Shown piece by piece: positions 55,447-64,000 of a DNA stretch of 64,000 bases. The stretch is from Pseudomonadota bacterium. Lineage in GTDB: Bacteria > Pseudomonadota > Gammaproteobacteria > UBA5335. Made by a program: the position numbers and the translations under genes. Location of the stretch: the NCBI GenBank assembly GCA_002862435.1, contig PKDC01000013.1:1-64000 (forward strand), written 5' to 3'. The notes beneath the pieces are model-generated. The model saw only the letters and a program-made list of their open reading frames with translations. It was not told the origin of the DNA and made no database searches. Position 1 is the first letter of the stretch; every line of letters starts with the position of its first letter.

Positions 55447-56184
55447 ATGGCAGCGATGGCGGATGCGCCCTGGTCACCCGAGGTATTCGAGGCGCGGCTA
55501 CGGGCCTTGGGCGCGCGCTACCACATCCACCACCCCTTCCATGTGCGCATGTATGGCGGCGCGCTGAACCCCGACCAGATCCGCGGCTGGGTCGCCAACC
55601 GCTATTACTACCAGATCAACATCCCGCTCAAGGACGCCGCCCTGATGGCCAAGTGTCCCGACCGGGACGTACGCCGGCACTGGGTCCAGCGCATCATCGA
55701 CCACGATGGCCGCACGGGCGAGCAAGGTGGCATCGAGGCCTGGATCCGCTTGGGCGAGGCAGTCGGGCTGGACCGCGAGACCCTTGTGAGCCAGCGGATG
55801 GTGCTGCCGGGCGTGCGCTTTGCCGTGGATGCCTACGTCAACTTCGTGCGCCAGGCGCCGTGGGAGGAGGGCATCTGCTCCTCCCTTACCGAACTGTTCG
55901 CTCCCGAGATCCACCAGCAGCGCCTGCAAAGCTGGCCCGAGCGCTATCCCTGGATCGAAGCCGCGGGTTTGCAGTATTTCCGCAACCGCCTGAGCGAGGC
56001 GCGGCGCGACGTGGAACATGGGCTGGCCTTCACCCTGGCCCACTTCAACACCCGTCCTCTGCAGGAGCGGGCGCTCGCCATCGTGCAGTTCAAGCTGGAT
56101 GTGTTGTGGACCATGCTGGATGCCATGACGCTGGCCTATGAAAGGGACATGCCGCCCTATTACAACGTCGCGGCGCCGGCGTGA
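55447..56184 (+). CDS. pqqC: Pyrroloquinoline-quinone synthase PqqC
   Basis: [48 protein letters not shown]. Confidence 0.97.
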   Translation: MAAMADAPWSPEVFEARLRALGARYHIHHPFHVRMYGGALNPDQIRGWVANRYYYQINIPLKDAALMAKCPDRDVRRHWVQRIIDHDGRTGEQGGIEAWIRLGEAVGLDRETLVSQRMVLPGVRFAVDAYVNFVRQAPWEEGICSSLTELFAPEIHQQRLQSWPERYPWIEAAGLQYFRNRLSEARRDVEHGLAFTLAHFNTRPLQERALAIVQFKLDVLWTMLDAMTLAYERDMPPYYNVAAPA

Positions 56185-56465
56185 ACGGCCCGAGATTCGA
56201 TGCCGCGCGCATTCCCGCCCTGCGGCCGGGCTACCGGCTGCAGTGGGAGCCCGCCCAGGACAGCCACGTGTTGCTCTATCCCGAAGGCATGATCCGCCTC
56301 AATCCCCCAGCAGCGGCCATTCTGAGCCGCTGCGATGGGCAGTTGTGCGTCGGCGAACTCATTGCCGCCCTGACGGCCGAATATCCTGACGAAAGCGGAT
56401 TGGCGGAAGATGTCCATGAATTCCTCGACACTGCCCGCCAGCATGGCTGGATCGAACTGCGCTGA
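56181..56465 (+). CDS. pqqD: PQQ peptide chaperone PqqD
   Basis: 94 aa; [37 protein letters not shown]. Confidence 0.95.
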   Translation: MNGPRFDAARIPALRPGYRLQWEPAQDSHVLLYPEGMIRLNPPAAAILSRCDGQLCVGELIAALTAEYPDESGLAEDVHEFLDTARQHGWIELR

Positions 56466-57570
56466 GCCGGGCGTGCCGCTGGCGCCGCCTTTGTGGCTGC
56501 TGGCGGAGCTGACCTATGCCTGTCCGCTGCAATGCCCCTATTGCAGCAATCCCCTCGATTACCCGCGCACCCGGAACGAACTCGACACGGCGGAATGGGT
56601 GGACGTGTTGCGCCAGGCGCGTGCCCTGGGCGCGGTCCAGTTGGGCCTGTCGGGCGGTGAGCCCGCCACCCGGCGCGACCTGGAAACCCTGGTGGCCGAG
56701 GCGCGGCGCCTGGGCTTCTACAGCAACCTCATCACCTCCGGCGTCGGCCTGGATGCCGCCCGCGTCCATGCCCTGCGCGACGCCGGACTGGACCACATCC
56801 AGGTCAGCTTCCAGGCCAGCGATGCCGCCCTCAACGACCGCATCGCCGGCACCCGCTGTTTCGACCACAAGCTCGCCATTGCCCGCGCGGTGAAGGCCGC
56901 GGGCCTGCCCATGGTGTTGTGCTTCGTGCTGCAACGGCAGAATCTGCACCAGATACCCGCCATGCTCGCCTTGGCGGTATCCCTGGGCGCCGATTACGTC
57001 GAGCTGGCCACCACCCAGTACTACGGCTGGGCGCTCGCCAACCGCACCGCCTTGTTGCCCACCCTCGCGCAATTGCGTCAGGCCGAGAGCGACGTCGCCG
57101 CCTTCCGCGCCGACCATGACGGGCCGATGAAAATCTATTACGTCGTGCCCGACTATTTCGAAGGCACGCCCAAGGCCTGCATGGGCGGCTGGGCGCGGCT
57201 GCATCTCACCGTCGCCCCCGATGGGACCGCATTGCCTTGCCACGCCGCCCGCGTGCTGCCCGGCCTCGAATTTCCCAATGTCCGCCAGCACACGCTCGCC
57301 GCCATCTGGGCCGAGTCTTCCGCCTTCAACCGGTATCGCGGCAATGCCTGGATGAAATCCCCCTGCCGCGAGTGTCCGCAGCGAGAGGTCGACTTCGGCG
57401 GCTGCCGTTGCCAGGCCTATCTTCTTGCCGGCGATGCCGCTGCCGCGGATCCCGCCTGTCGCCTGTCACCCCACCACGGGCGGATACAGGACGCCATCGA
57501 CGCCGCCGAGCAGCGCGGCGCGGAAACCCCGCTTATCTTCCGCAATCCCCGCAACGCTGCGGATCGTTGA
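56410..57570 (+). CDS. pqqE: PqqA peptide cyclase PqqE (radical SAM)
   Basis: PPLWLLAELTYACPLQCPYCSNP (CxxxCxxC), ALPCHAARVLPGLEFPNVR, SPASYW region. Confidence 0.97.
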   Translation: MSMNSSTLPASMAGSNCAEPGVPLAPPLWLLAELTYACPLQCPYCSNPLDYPRTRNELDTAEWVDVLRQARALGAVQLGLSGGEPATRRDLETLVAEARRLGFYSNLITSGVGLDAARVHALRDAGLDHIQVSFQASDAALNDRIAGTRCFDHKLAIARAVKAAGLPMVLCFVLQRQNLHQIPAMLALAVSLGADYVELATTQYYGWALANRTALLPTLAQLRQAESDVAAFRADHDGPMKIYYVVPDYFEGTPKACMGGWARLHLTVAPDGTALPCHAARVLPGLEFPNVRQHTLAAIWAESSAFNRYRGNAWMKSPCRECPQREVDFGGCRCQAYLLAGDAAAADPACRLSPHHGRIQDAIDAAEQRGAETPLIFRNPRNAADR

Positions 57571-57977
57571 TTCGCCGAGTGACATCCCGTTATTCCCGAG
57601 TTTTTCATCTCCATTGAACGGCGATCCCGTCTCCAGGAATAAGCGCAGGTTGTCTTGATCCCTTTTTTTCAGGTCGTCGCTGGGCCTCAAGTTTGGCGGC
57701 GCACCAGAGTTTCCACTTATCGCGCTGTTCAGATTTGCGGGGCCATTTCTAACAGCTTCGGCTTGGGTAGCTCGCCGCAGGGGTGATCGACATCTTTTTT
57801 GGGGTGTGTTATTACACTTGACATATCATTAGACTTGACATGACGGCAAACCACACAGTAGCTTGGCTCGGCGGAATATTGGACGCCAATGAGGTTAAAA
57901 CAAGACATCTTTTGGCGTGTCCATTCTTAGTTAGCTTCCCAAGTGTTCTTTGTTGCAACCTCAATGGAGGAATAAAA

Positions 57978-58490
57978 ATGAATCGGAATCATTTTTTGGC
58001 CGCGTTTCTTGCAATGGCAACAGCATCTGCAAGCGCAGAAATTAGCCTCAACATGGTGGATGAAAAAGGAGTTGGCGCAGCCATAGGAAACATCACTGTT
58101 TCTGACTCCAAATATGGTTTGATTTTGGCGCCTTCACTGCGCGGCCTACCGGCTGGGTTACATGGTTTCCACATCCATCAAAATCCGAGTTGCGAAGCAA
58201 AAGAAAAAGACGGTAAGTTGGTTCCCGCTCTTGCGGCTGGAGGCCACCTTGATCCTGCGGGTGCAAACAAGCACGGCGAGCCATGGGGTGAGGGGCATAT
58301 GGGTGATCTTCCGCCGCTCTACGTTGATTCTTCAGGCAATGCGTATCAGCCCGTTTTGGCGCCACGTCTAAAAGTCGCAGATCTCGCTGGACGCTCAATC
58401 ATGATTCACGCAGGTGGAGACAATCATTCTGATCATCCGGCGCCACTGGGTGGCGGGGGAATGCGCATCGCTTGTGGCGTAGTCAAATGA
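57978..58490 (+). CDS. sodC: Periplasmic Cu/Zn superoxide dismutase SodC
   Basis: [22 protein letters not shown]...[21 protein letters not shown]...[30 protein letters not shown]...[13 protein letters not shown]. Confidence 0.95.
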   Translation: MNRNHFLAAFLAMATASASAEISLNMVDEKGVGAAIGNITVSDSKYGLILAPSLRGLPAGLHGFHIHQNPSCEAKEKDGKLVPALAAGGHLDPAGANKHGEPWGEGHMGDLPPLYVDSSGNAYQPVLAPRLKVADLAGRSIMIHAGGDNHSDHPAPLGGGGMRIACGVVK

Positions 58491-58499
58491 TCAGTATGG

Positions 58500-58562
58500 G
58501 GGGGCAACAATTCGTTGCAGGCTGACAGGCCCTGACGGGCCGCGGCCTGAGCTAAAACCTTA
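58500..58562. other. Weak attC-like imperfect inverted repeat
   Basis: ggggcAACAATTCGTTgcaggctgacaggccctgacgggccgcggcctgagctaaaacctt: AACAATTCGTT as in aadA-type attC sites, then interrupted stem; 3' GTTRRRY core not intact. Confidence 0.35.
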
Positions 58563-59182
58563 TGTCCCAAGAAAATCTTCTGCCACCAACCAACTTACCT
58601 GATCTATCCAGGCTTCACGCATGGTCAGAACGGGCGGCCATCCTGCGTGTCATGGGGTGTGGAGGATCACGAGACTATACGGCACAGGTCTTGCTGACAA
58701 ACGGAGTACGGCTACTCGACGCAGCAATTGGCGACTATCAGCTTGGGAGATCTGAAGTTCTGGAATTTCACGCAAGAGATCCGAGTGAGTTCGCCATTGG
58801 CTACATCATGCGAGCTACGACACATTTCGAGAGTTGCATTTGGCATCTCGATCGATTTATCAAACACGCGCGCGCACTCCAGGCACTCCCGAATGCCGAG
58901 TCGGAACTCACAGCACTAATCCCCGAAGACCTCAGTTTCCTCGCTGAATCTGACAATGCCATCACTAATTTGAGAAACACGATTTCTCATTTGGACAAAG
59001 TATCGGATAATAAAGAACTGCCACAGGGTGCCAAAATCGTATTGGCGCCTTTAAAAGATGGCCTGTGAATTTCCTCCCGAGAAATCTCGTGGCAACAACT
59101 TGTTGACTGGCTAACAGAAGCGCACAAATGTGCTGAAGCACTCGCAAATTTCCGCCCTCCCGCTCGTGCAGGCGGGGCATAA
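58562..59182 (+). pseudogene. Small R-x4-H (HEPN-like) protein, reading frame interrupted by in-frame TGA at 59066-59068
   Basis: ORF 168 aa with ITNLRNTISHLDK; same frame continues past TGA as ISSREISWQQLVDWLTEAHKCAEALANFRPPARAGGA to TAA at 59180. Confidence 0.6.
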
Positions 59183-59235
59183 CCATTCATTCAAGTCGAC
59201 GCCGCTTCACTGTGCTCTTAATTCAAACGTTAAGC
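59177..59235. other. Integron attC-like recombination site (59-base element)
   Basis: GCATAACCATTCATTCAAGTCGACGCCGCTTCACTGTGCTCTTAATTCAAACGTTAAGC: inverse-core-like GCATAAC, CATTCAAG.CGACGCCGCTTC and CTTAATTCAA.CGTTA as in aadA-type attC, 3' core GTTAAGC fits GTTRRRY. Confidence 0.7.
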
Positions 59236-59319
59236 GCTCAGGATAGTTATGAGGAAATTCGCGGCTTCAATTTTCTGCTGATGGCTGGAATGGCAGTGGC
59301 TACAGAATCTGTAGCCTGT

Positions 59320-59604
59320 CATCGGATCGACCATGCCTTCATTCAGACAAACGACCCCGTGCGCCGCGACCGGGGCATCACCGTGCAGGACATGCCCGAC
59401 CTGCACCGCGAGCTGCGCCACGTCGCAGCGCAACTTCTGAAGGCCGGCGCCGACCGTATCCATTATTTTCATGCCGGGCCGGCGGTGGTGGCGGCGCTGG
59501 TGGGTGCCGAGTTCGCCAATGGCGCGTGCGTATTTTTCTACCAGTATGGGGGCGGCAGCTACACGAACTTCGGTCCGATCCGTCCGGCTGCGCCAGCGGC
59601 GTAA
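59320..59604 (+). pseudogene. C-terminal fragment resembling a SAVED sensor domain (CBASS-type)
   Basis: ORF 59212..59604 C-terminus DRGITVQDMPDLHRELRHVAAQLLKAGADRIHYFHAGPAVVAALVGAEFANGACVFFYQYGGGSYTNFGPI. Confidence 0.4.
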
Positions 59605-59758
59605 GCGGGTGCGCACCGACGCCGGATGCGTATCCGATTGTTCTCGCAACTTGATCCCTGAACCTCGTCATCGTCGCCCAATCTAAGTTCCGTCAGCATC
59701 CGGGCGGATGGTTAGAATGGGCGTCTCGGGGCTGTTTCGGCCCTGGCAGGAGAACGGA

Positions 59759-60403
59759 TTGAAGATCAAGCATGGGGTTGGGGTCATGGTGCTGGCGGTC
59801 TGCGTGGTCCTTGGCGGCTGCGCGGGACTCGGTTCCCCCACTGAGCGGGCCGATGGCTATCCGGATGACGTCTACGGCCGAGGCGGATGGGGCGATCCGC
59901 TGGATCCTTATGGTCCGTACCCGTCGCCCTACGGACGGTATGGCTATTACGGCCCCTATGGTCCTTATGGGGGGTTGGGCTACTCGGGCTGGTGGGGGCC
60001 GCCGGTTTACCCGGTTTATTGGATTTATCCGCAGGCGGAGCCGGCCCCGATGGCTGGGGCGAAGTCTCGCCAGGGACGGATGCTGCGTTTGCAGGAACGC
60101 GCGCTGGATGTGCCGGAGTTCCGCTTGCCGCCGGTACGCATTGCGCCTCCACCCGCCGTGGGTTCAGGCGGCTGGCTGCGTCAGGCGCGGCCACCTGCTT
60201 CCCCGCCGCCCACGCCGGGGCGTGGGCCCCAACCCGTCCGGGCGCCGTCCCCTGCCGTGCCGGTACGGGCAAGACCCGCCCCCATTGCGCCGCCGGCGGT
60301 GATTGTTCCCCCGGTGAGAGCGCCACGGCCTCAGGCGGAACCCGCCAATGACGGACCACGCCCGCGTCGCATGTTTCGCCGTCAGGCGCCGGATGAATCG
60401 TGA
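59759..60403 (+). CDS. Lipoprotein with Gly/Tyr/Pro-rich low-complexity segment
   Basis: LKIKHGVGVMVLAVCVVLGGCAG lipobox (TTG start; upstream ATG at 59708 possible); YGPYPSPYGRYGYYGPYGPYGGLGYSGWWGPP; proline-rich C-terminus. Confidence 0.7.
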   Translation: MKIKHGVGVMVLAVCVVLGGCAGLGSPTERADGYPDDVYGRGGWGDPLDPYGPYPSPYGRYGYYGPYGPYGGLGYSGWWGPPVYPVYWIYPQAEPAPMAGAKSRQGRMLRLQERALDVPEFRLPPVRIAPPPAVGSGGWLRQARPPASPPPTPGRGPQPVRAPSPAVPVRARPAPIAPPAVIVPPVRAPRPQAEPANDGPRPRRMFRRQAPDES

Positions 60404-60656
60404 TCCGGTACCGCGGGGAAATGCGACCGCTCGGGCTGCACCGTGAGCCCGGGAATACGCAAACCGCGATTCCTTTCGACAAGCGCAATACGGGCGGACT
60501 TCAGACCTGCTCTCGCTGAATCAACCGGCTGCGCAGAGATGCTTGACTTGCCAGCCGACCCTTGGTGGGGCGTGCCGTCAGGGGCGGTTGGGCGAGTTTG
60601 GTATTCTCAAGGGGTTCGGTGGTTTTTGGCGTGTCTTCATCCACAGGCGTAAGCAC

Positions 60657-61919
60657 ATGATCCGGTCTCGATGGTCTTCTGTTGGTGCGGGACTTTTCTT
60701 GCTGTCGATGGGCGGCGTGACGGGCGCGGAGCCGGCCCCGGCGTCACCGCCCACCGAGGCGCCTCCGCCCGCAACGGCGCCTGCCGCGCCCGCCGGGGCG
60801 CCCGAGGATCCGGCGCAGCGGGCGGCCCTGGGCGATGTCCAGGCCCAGGTGACGCTGGCGGATCGCCTGGCCGGGGAGAATCGCTGGGAAGAAGCCGTGC
60901 GCTGGTATACGGCGGCGGCTGAGCAGGGCAACGCCGTGGCCCAGTTGCAACTCGCCGATGCCTATCTGTCGGGGCATGGCGTGACCCGGAATGAACCCCA
61001 GGCCGTGCAGTGGTATGCCCGCGCGGCGGAGCAGGGTTTGGCGGCGGCTCAGGTCCGTTTGGGCGAGGCCTATCTTTCCGGCGTCGGTGTTGCGCGCGAT
61101 CCGGCGCAGGCGGTGCAATGGTTCACCAAGGCAGCCCAGCAGGGCGAGGCGGTGGGCCAGTTGCGGCTTGGACTGGCTTACGACAGTGGTCAGGGCGTGC
61201 GTCGGGACCCGGTGCAGGCGGCGCAATGGTTCGCCAAGGCGGCCGAACAGGGCCATCCCGTGGCCCAATCGGCATTGGGCGAGGCCTATCGGCAGGGCGA
61301 AGGCGTGCCGCGCGATCCGGTGCAGGCGGCGCAATGGTTCACCAAGGCGGCCGAACAGGGCCAGACCGAAGCCCAGTTCCGACTGGGTCAGGCGTTTGCC
61401 CAGGGCAGTGGCGTGGCGCGCGATCCGGTGCAGGCGACGCAGTGGTGGACGCGCGCGGCGGAAGCGGATCACCGCGAGGCAGCCTACGAGCTGGGCCAGG
61501 CCTTGGCTCAGGGAGCCGGGGCGCCGCCGGACAAGCCGGCCGCCGTGCGCTGGTATACCAAGGCCGCATTGCAGGGAGATCCCCGCGCCCAGACTGCCTT
61601 GGCCTTGGCTTACGCCACGGGCGATGGCGCGCCGCAAAGTTTTGGCGAGGCGTTCACCTGGTCCAACCGCGCGGCGGAGCAGGGCGATGTGCGCGCCCAG
61701 ATCCTGCTGGGGCAGTTGTACTACCGTGGGCTGGGCGTGCCCCAGAACTTCGAGCAGGCCTATATCTGGGTGGATGTGGCGACTTCACGCTTCACGGGCG
61801 CCGGGCGGCGCGAGGTGGTGCAATTGCGCGATGCCCTCGCGCGACTGCTGACCGCGGACCAGTTGGCCCGCGCCCAGGGGCGTGCCCTGGAGCTGGTGCG
61901 CAGTCACAACTGGCGGTAA
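60657..61919 (+). CDS. Exported Sel1-repeat (SLR) protein
   Basis: Repeated AAEQG.A.AQ..LG.AY..G.GV.RDP.QA.QWF.KA units of 36 aa. Confidence 0.9.
   Translation: MIRSRWSSVGAGLFLLSMGGVTGAEPAPASPPTEAPPPATAPAAPAGAPEDPAQRAALGDVQAQVTLADRLAGENRWEEAVRWYTAAAEQGNAVAQLQLADAYLSGHGVTRNEPQAVQWYARAAEQGLAAAQVRLGEAYLSGVGVARDPAQAVQWFTKAAQQGEAVGQLRLGLAYDSGQGVRRDPVQAAQWFAKAAEQGHPVAQSALGEAYRQGEGVPRDPVQAAQWFTKAAEQGQTEAQFRLGQAFAQGSGVARDPVQATQWWTRAAEADHREAAYELGQALAQGAGAPPDKPAAVRWYTKAALQGDPRAQTALALAYATGDGAPQSFGEAFTWSNRAAEQGDVRAQILLGQLYYRGLGVPQNFEQAYIWVDVATSRFTGAGRREVVQLRDALARLLTADQLARAQGRALELVRSHNWR
60880..61750 (+). repeat. Tandem 108-bp Sel1-coding repeats
   Basis: Recurring cgcgatccggtgcaggcggcgcaatggttcaccaaggcggccgaacagggcca-like segments at about 108-bp spacing. 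Confidence 0.8.
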
Positions 61920-62061
61920 GCGCTGAACGCAAGTTCGTGGCGTGATCCTGCGGCGGATCAAGAACCGGCCAGGATCACCCGGAACGGTAGCGCGATGCGC
62001 CCATTCTTTATTGCGCGCTGAGCTTGCGGATAGGCGAAGTCGTCTTGAGCGCGCGAAACGC

Positions 62062-63006
62062 TCAGGTGCGCGGCGCGGCTGTTGGCGCAGCACTTCCCGG
62101 CTGGCGGTTCAGATCCCAGAAAATGCCGCTCATTTCGCGGGCCATGGCCTGGAACAGCAAGGGTTCGGCGTCTTTGAAGGTGAGCCGCAGCTTGCCGGCA
62201 AACCCCACGACCTGGCTGTTGTACAACTGCCAGCTGTCGGGCGATGCGGGCGTGTGGCGGTCGGTTGCGGCGGCGGATTCGATCTGCGAATCGGCCAGGC
62301 CCAATACGGCATTGACCTGGCGGAAGGCTTGATCGGCCGCGATGCGTTGGGCTTCCGCGGGTGGCAGCGGCGGGGGGACGGCGGGCTGGCGTTCGCGAAT
62401 CTGCAGGTCGACCACCAGCTCATAGGTGTTGGTTTCGAAGTAATGCCCAGTGACCGCGCCCGTGACGGTGCCCACCAATCCGCCGATGCCGGCGTTCTGG
62501 ATCACTTCGTTGCGCCGACCAATGGTGGCGGCCACGGCGGCGCCGCCCACACCCGTGGCCAAGGCGGTGACGGTGGACAGGTCGCGTACTTCCTTGCCCA
62601 CATACAACACGTTGTACAACAGCATGTAGTGCGCATCAGCGGGGTTGTTGGTGATCACATAGCCGCGTTGGGCGAGCTGCTGCAGCAGCAGCGGCTGCAA
62701 CCGGTCATTGGCGGAATGGACAGTGGACGTGTTGGTACCGACCACGTAGATGCGTCGCCGCGCTTCGGGCACAGGGGGCGCCAGGGGCGGGATGAAGACA
62801 TTGGCCGACATCTTCACTTCCAGGTCGACCCCATTGACCGAAAGCCCGCTGGGATCGTCCTTTTTCGCGTTCCGGCCGCAACCGACGAGCGCCAGCACGA
62901 GCAATATCAGGATTCCCGCCCGCGCCCATCTCCGTCGGCCGCTCACAGCCCGTGGCGCGGTGCGGCGTGGGGTCTTGCAGGGTAAGGGATCGGTCCGGGT
63001 ATGCAT
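62062..63006 (-). CDS. TraT-like lipoprotein
   Basis: LVLALVGCGRN lipobox; ANVFIPP...VGTNTS...LAQRGYVITNNPADAHYMLLYNVLYVGKE...VDLQIRER...KLRLTFKDAEPLL. Confidence 0.75.
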   Translation of the reverse strand: MHTRTDPLPCKTPRRTAPRAVSGRRRWARAGILILLVLALVGCGRNAKKDDPSGLSVNGVDLEVKMSANVFIPPLAPPVPEARRRIYVVGTNTSTVHSANDRLQPLLLQQLAQRGYVITNNPADAHYMLLYNVLYVGKEVRDLSTVTALATGVGGAAVAATIGRRNEVIQNAGIGGLVGTVTGAVTGHYFETNTYELVVDLQIRERQPAVPPPLPPAEAQRIAADQAFRQVNAVLGLADSQIESAAATDRHTPASPDSWQLYNSQVVGFAGKLRLTFKDAEPLLFQAMAREMSGIFWDLNRQPGSAAPTAAPRT

Positions 63007-63149
63007 GGTCAAGCTTCCGGGGGGCATGGCGTCATTCATGGGGGGCAGGATTGGCTATCATACCTTGGACAAAGGACGGGCCAAGGGGTTGCACGTCGCG
63101 CGGCGGTCGCCGTCGGCCATTTGATTCCCCTCTTGGCGAGGAGGCAAGC

Positions 63150-63335
63150 ATGGATTTCTGGCTGCCCATTGCAGTGCTCATCATTGTGGTGTTGGGCGTG
63201 CTGATTCTCTTCGACCTGCGCTCGGCCGATACCGGCGATGAGTCGGATGAGAGCGGGGAAGAGGACGACAGCGGCCTGGAGAGTAGTTGGGATGCCTACT
63301 TTCGGGAACACGACGAACAGCGTCGCAAGCACTGA
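63150..63335 (+). CDS. Small membrane-anchored acidic protein
   Basis: 61 aa MDFWLPIAVLIIVVLGVLILFDLRSADTGDESDESGEEDDSGLESSWDAYFREHDEQRRKH. Confidence 0.6.
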   Translation: MDFWLPIAVLIIVVLGVLILFDLRSADTGDESDESGEEDDSGLESSWDAYFREHDEQRRKH

Positions 63336-63430
63336 CCGTGCTTCCACGCATGCGGCCACCGGATCACCCGTTCCCGCTACTTGGCCTCCTGATGCGTTTC
63401 CAGGTCGGGTTCATGCCCCCGAGCTGGGAG

Positions 63431-64000
63431 TCAATCCGTTGGTTCGGGCGAGGCGGGGGCCGTGACCTGGCGGGGGTCCAGTTGGTTGGGACTGTCCCGC
63501 TTGGCCAGGAAGTCGCCGATGTTGGCGATGGTGGTTTCAGCGATGGCGGTGAGCGCCTCGCGGGTGAAAAAGGCCTGATGGCCAGTGACCAGCACATTGG
63601 GGAATGACAACAGCCGCGCGAACACATCATCGGTGATGATCTGGTCGGACAGGTTCTGGAAGAACAGGTGGGATTCTTCCTCGTACACGTCCAGCGCCAC
63701 GGCGCCGACTTGGCCTTGCTTGAGCGCGGCGATCAGGGCGCTGGCATCGACCAGGGCGCCGCGGCTGGTGTTGATCAGGATGGCGCCGGGCTTCATCAGG
63801 TTCAGCGTTTCGGCATTGATCAAATGGTAGGTCTGGGGCGTCAGGGGGACATGCAGGCTGACCACGTCGGCGCTCTGCAACAGCGTGGTGAGGTCGGTGT
63901 AGCGCAACCCCAGTGCCGCACATTCGGGATCCGCCATCTGATCAAAGGCCAGCAGACGGCAGCCGAAGCCGGCCATGATGCGAGCGAAGGCACGGCCGAT
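63431..64000 (-). CDS. D-2-hydroxyacid (D-lactate) dehydrogenase, N-terminus beyond window
   Basis: [20 protein letters not shown]...[43 protein letters not shown]...[18 protein letters not shown]. Confidence 0.9.
   Translation of the reverse strand: MGRAFARIMAGFGCRLLAFDQMADPECAALGLRYTDLTTLLQSADVVSLHVPLTPQTYHLINAETLNLMKPGAILINTSRGALVDASALIAALKQGQVGAVALDVYEEESHLFFQNLSDQIITDDVFARLLSFPNVLVTGHQAFFTREALTAIAETTIANIGDFLAKRDSPNQLDPRQVTAPASPEPTD

Noticed and set aside
57466-57690. Minus-strand 74-aa ORF at the end of pqqE (RPSDDLKKRDQDNLRLFLETGSPF...)
   Set aside because: Overlaps pqqE and has no recognised homology; could be a fragment but evidence is insufficient.
59066-59068. In-frame TGA as a selenocysteine codon
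   Set aside because: No SECIS-like hairpin or known selenoprotein context recognised; a CGA-to-TGA nonsense change is simpler.
60880-61750. Regularly spaced repeats as a possible CRISPR array
   Set aside because: Repeats are in-frame Sel1 protein units of 108 bp without unique spacers; no cas genes seen.
62062-63006. TraT-like lipoprotein as evidence of a conjugative plasmid
   Set aside because: No other transfer genes nearby; TraT-like lipoproteins also occur alone on chromosomes.

Overview
This 64 kb window is a mostly well-conserved, GC-rich proteobacterial chromosome segment. Recognisable blocks are: PlsC-like acyltransferase / degenerate GGDEF protein / xerD / fdxA / NUDIX; mutL-miaA-hfq-hflX-hflK-hflC-DUF2065-hisZ-purA; tRNA-Leu(CAG); rnr-rlmB; a cytochrome bd/CIO-type oxidase; a suf operon (Rrf2 regulator-sufBCDSU-sufT); tudS/ybgA-like; rsmG-parA-parB-atpI-atpBEFHAGDC; lipB-ybeD-dat-dacA; SDR and acyl-CoA synthetase; PhoX-like; MBL/YjbQ/DUF502/mtgA; tandem SAM methyltransferases; pqqABCDE; and Sel1-repeat, TraT-like and 2-hydroxyacid dehydrogenase genes. 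Two accessory patches interrupt it. Patch A (about 19.8-22.1 kb, between the oxidase and suf) holds an intact 623-aa protein with a C-terminal RNELAHG (R-x4-H, DUF4209/HEPN-like) motif. It is flanked by what read as frameshifted remnants of a type I restriction HsdR N-terminus and an HSP90-like (GHKL) ATPase N-terminus, so it looks like a decayed defence island. Patch B (about 57.6-59.7 kb, after pqqE) holds a sodC, a small R-x4-H protein interrupted by an in-frame TGA, a 59-bp sequence closely resembling an integron attC site, and a SAVED-like C-terminal fragment. No integron integrase is visible, so it resembles an integrase-less (CALIN-like) cassette relic. Other notable structures are a roughly 215-bp same-strand overlap of rnr and rlmB that appears forced by the lack of any alternative start, an intrinsic-terminator-like hairpin inside the atp operon just after the c-subunit gene, and a strong hairpin between pqqA and pqqB. 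All family calls come from reading the translations; no database search was run.
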